DNA of 15,186 nt from Candidatus Omnitrophota bacterium (GTDB taxonomy: Bacteria > Omnitrophota > Gorgyraeia > JAGLLT01). The notes beneath the pieces are model-generated. The model had not been told where the DNA came from and made no database searches. It worked only from the letters and a program-made list of their open reading frames with translations. The translations under genes were made by a program, and so were the position numbers. Shown piece by piece: positions 13,608 through 15,186 of the stretch (position 1 is the stretch's first letter; every line of letters starts with the position of its first letter). The stretch spans positions 1 through 15,186 of the forward strand of contig DAOVNW010000006.1 of assembly GCA_030630095.1 (NCBI GenBank). Direction: 5' to 3'.

Positions 13608-14615
13608 TTATCTCCACTGCCTCAAAAATCTCAGGTCGTTCTCAAAGAATAACCTGATGTCGTTGACTCCGTACTTTAGCATAGCTATACGCTCAACACC
13701 CATACCAAAAGCAAAGCCGCTATACTTTTCATAGTTGTAACCAACCGCTTTAAAAACTTCAGGATCGACCATGCCCGCTCCCATAACTTCCAGCCAACCG
13801 GTCCGCGAACAGACGCGGCAGCCCTTGCCGCCGCAGATTATACAACTGATATCCAAATCCGCGCTTGGCTCCGTAAAAGGAAAAAAATGAGGCCGGAACC
13901 TCACCTTCACTGAATCTCCAAACATACGGTTCGCGAAAAAGGAAAGAGTTCCTTTGAGGTCGGAAAAAGTAATGTTTTTGTCTATAACCAGGCCTTCTAC
14001 CTGATGAAACATAAATGAGTGCGTGGCGTCAACGGCGTCAGGCCTATATACCTTGCCGGGAACAATCACGGCCACCGGCGGCTCTTCCTTCTCCATAACT
14101 CTTATCTGCACCGGAGAGGTATGAGAACGCAAAAGCAGGTCATCCTTAATATAAAAAGTATCAAAGGCATCCCTGGAAGGATGCTCAAGCGGAATATTCA
14201 GAGCCTCAAAGTTATATCGCTCTCTTTCCGCCTCCGGCCCTTCTACAACATTTAACCCCAGGCTGACAAAAATATCACATATCTCATCTATAGTCCGTGT
14301 AACCGGATGTTTATTTCCATGGGCGGCAACTATGCCCGGAAGAGTTATATCAACACACTCCTCGCGAGGCCGGCTTTCTATTTTCTTAAGCCGGTTTTCT
14401 ATCTCTCCCATAAGCTTATTTTTAATATCGTTGGCCAGCTTACCCACCTGCGCTTTTTGCCCGGAGGGAAGCTTGCGCAGACTCTTGAGAATCTCCGTTA
14501 GCCTGCCTTTTCGGCCCAGATACTCCACGCGTATCTTCTCTATCTCCGCTAAAACTTCAGCCTTATTCAGCCCTGACAGAGCCTCCTTTTGAATTTTTTT
14601 TAATTCTTTTAACAC
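13608..14615 (-). CDS. pheS: Phenylalanine--tRNA ligase alpha subunit
   Basis: The catalytic alpha chain of PheRS, 335 residues, normal length. Residues 1-85 form the N-terminal coiled coil that contacts tRNA. Class II synthetase motifs follow: HPVTRTIDEICDIFVSLG (103-120), RSHTSPVQIRVM (163-174), motif 2 in VYRPDAVDATHSFMFHQVEG (189-208), FRPHFFPFTEPSA (240-252), and motif 3 in GFAFGMGVERIAMLKYG (300-316). A four-cysteine knuckle (C258, C261, C266, C269; CIICGGKGCRVC) precedes GWLEVMGAGMV. Such clusters occur in some bacterial PheS and may bind zinc. The start is GTG at 14615, overlapping the TAG stop of the upstream small gene by one base, which points to coupled translation. An in-frame alternative start is less likely because the coiled coil begins right at this codon. 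Confidence 0.97.
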   Translation of the reverse strand: MLKELKKIQKEALSGLNKAEVLAEIEKIRVEYLGRKGRLTEILKSLRKLPSGQKAQVGKLANDIKNKLMGEIENRLKKIESRPREECVDITLPGIVAAHGNKHPVTRTIDEICDIFVSLGLNVVEGPEAERERYNFEALNIPLEHPSRDAFDTFYIKDDLLLRSHTSPVQIRVMEKEEPPVAVIVPGKVYRPDAVDATHSFMFHQVEGLVIDKNITFSDLKGTLSFFANRMFGDSVKVRFRPHFFPFTEPSADLDISCIICGGKGCRVCSRTGWLEVMGAGMVDPEVFKAVGYNYEKYSGFAFGMGVERIAMLKYGVNDIRLFFENDLRFLRQWR

Positions 14616-14923
14616 TACTTCAGTCTCTTCTCAATTTTCTTTTTTTCTTTATCAAGTTTTTCTATCTTCTTTAAACCAACCTTAATCTTTTCAATCTTTT
14701 TATCGGTCTTCTTCAGCTCATCTACAGCATCCAATTCCACAACGCCCCTGGGAATGTGGCTTTTTTCGCCCAAAGCCTCCAGTAAATGATCTGTCTCTCT
14801 ATATCTTTTTTCAAGTATCTTCTGAACATTCTTTAATCTTCTGTCCTCTCTAAGCTGAGCTATCATCTCCGCGATTTCAGCCTGCTGTCTCATAATTTTA
14901 GCAACAATTATAGCTTTATCCAT
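14615..14923 (-). CDS. Small lysine-rich coiled-coil protein of unknown function
   Basis: A 102-residue, highly charged protein that I do not recognise. It has heptad-like spacing of I, L and V residues in two helices, about 1-50 and 67-102, separated by a short break around SHIPRGVVE (55-63). The C-terminal helix is dominated by Lys, Glu and Ile. There is no signal peptide, membrane segment or cysteine. It begins 6 nt after the rplT stop and its TAG overlaps the pheS GTG by one base, so it is embedded in a translation operon and almost certainly expressed. Possible roles include a ribosome- or synthetase-associated factor, but nothing in the sequence proves this. The tight junctions on both sides argue against a spurious frame. 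Confidence 0.75.
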   Translation of the reverse strand: MDKAIIVAKIMRQQAEIAEMIAQLREDRRLKNVQKILEKRYRETDHLLEALGEKSHIPRGVVELDAVDELKKTDKKIEKIKVGLKKIEKLDKEKKKIEKRLK

Positions 14924-14929
14924 AATTAT

Positions 14930-15186
14930 CTACTTACCCTCTTTTGCCAGTTTTATAAGTTTACTAAAGGCGTTGTCATCTGTAGCCGCCAGCTCTGAAA
15001 GCATCTTCCTGTTAAGCTCAATCTTAGCTTCTTTTAAACCCTTGATAAATCTGGAATACAAAATATCGTACTTTTTACAGCCGGCCGTTATTCGGGTAAT
15101 CCACAAAACCCTATAGTCTCTTTTCTTCGCTTTGCGGTCCCTGTAGGCATAACTCAAACCTTTCTGAACGGTTTCCTTAGCCGTAC
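14930..15186 (-). CDS. rplT: 50S ribosomal protein L20, C-terminal part (5' end beyond the window)
   Basis: The visible 85 codons encode the C-terminal two thirds of L20, a 23S rRNA-binding protein needed early in large-subunit assembly. The frame is open to the window edge and reads TAKETVQKGLSYAYRDRKAK, then LWITRITAGCKKYDILYSRF, then IELNRKMLSELAATDDNAF. This matches the conserved YAYRDR, LWI-RI-A and GIELDRK-LA-LA blocks of the family. A TTG at 15157 is not the true start, because family sequence continues upstream of it. The gene would normally follow rpmI and infC. Its neighbours pheS and pheT downstream fit the common translation operon. L20 often autoregulates this operon through the mRNA leader, which lies outside the window. 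Confidence 0.95.
   Translation of the reverse strand, partial: TAKETVQKGLSYAYRDRKAKKRDYRVLWITRITAGCKKYDILYSRFIKGLKEAKIELNRKMLSELAATDDNAFSKLIKLAKEGK

Noticed and set aside
15155..15157. TTG at 15157-15155 as the start of rplT
   Set aside because: L20-conserved residues (TAKETVQKG) continue in frame upstream to the window edge, so the gene is partial, not short.
1..15186. tRNA genes, CRISPR arrays, insertion-sequence transposases, integrases
   Set aside because: No cloverleaf, no regularly spaced direct repeats and no transposase or recombinase motifs were seen on either strand.

Overview
The window is a tightly packed, almost entirely minus-strand stretch from a Gram-negative bacterium. It carries lipid A and LPS-core genes (LpxK, a late acyltransferase, four GT9 heptosyltransferase-like domains), a PEP-CTERM surface protein, a 6S RNA, and a ribosomal-protein/phenylalanyl-tRNA synthetase cluster. 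The gene fusions, PEP-CTERM sorting, long run of GT9 genes and REP-like palindromes would suit an uncultured lineage such as Candidatus Omnitrophica or a relative. That taxonomic placement is an impression from gene content, not a search result.

Reading in the direction of transcription (high to low coordinates), the window opens with the 3' part of rplT (ribosomal protein L20). Next come a small lysine-rich coiled-coil protein, pheS and pheT. These four are nearly contiguous (a 6 nt gap, a 1 nt overlap and a 6 nt gap) and look like the end of an infC-rpmI-rplT-pheST type operon. The PheT here is short: the usual tRNA-binding OB-fold insert near the N-terminus is absent.

From about 11534 down to about 10010 is an accessory patch. 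It holds one complete gene with its own likely promoter, a six-bladed YWTD propeller with a signal peptide and PEP-CTERM tail. It also holds a nucleotidyltransferase whose C-terminus has been cut off by a perfect 27-bp inverted repeat, plus at least two degraded repeat remnants. The patch separates pheT from a 6S RNA gene (about 9966 to 9797), which lies immediately upstream of rarA.

From 9790 to the left edge runs one long, overlapping gene string: rarA, lpxK, a late-acyltransferase/ELM1 fusion, a GT4/GT9 glycosyltransferase fusion, a GT4 glycosyltransferase and three consecutive GT9 genes, the last cut by the window edge. Six of the seven junctions are 4-nt ATGA overlaps and one is a 32-nt overlap, so the genes are probably translationally coupled. 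The string looks like an envelope-glycolipid assembly operon: LpxK phosphorylates the lipid A disaccharide, the acyltransferase completes acylation, and the GT4 and GT9 enzymes build the core. No Kdo transferase is visible here. The two unusual fusions make this operon the most interesting part of the window.
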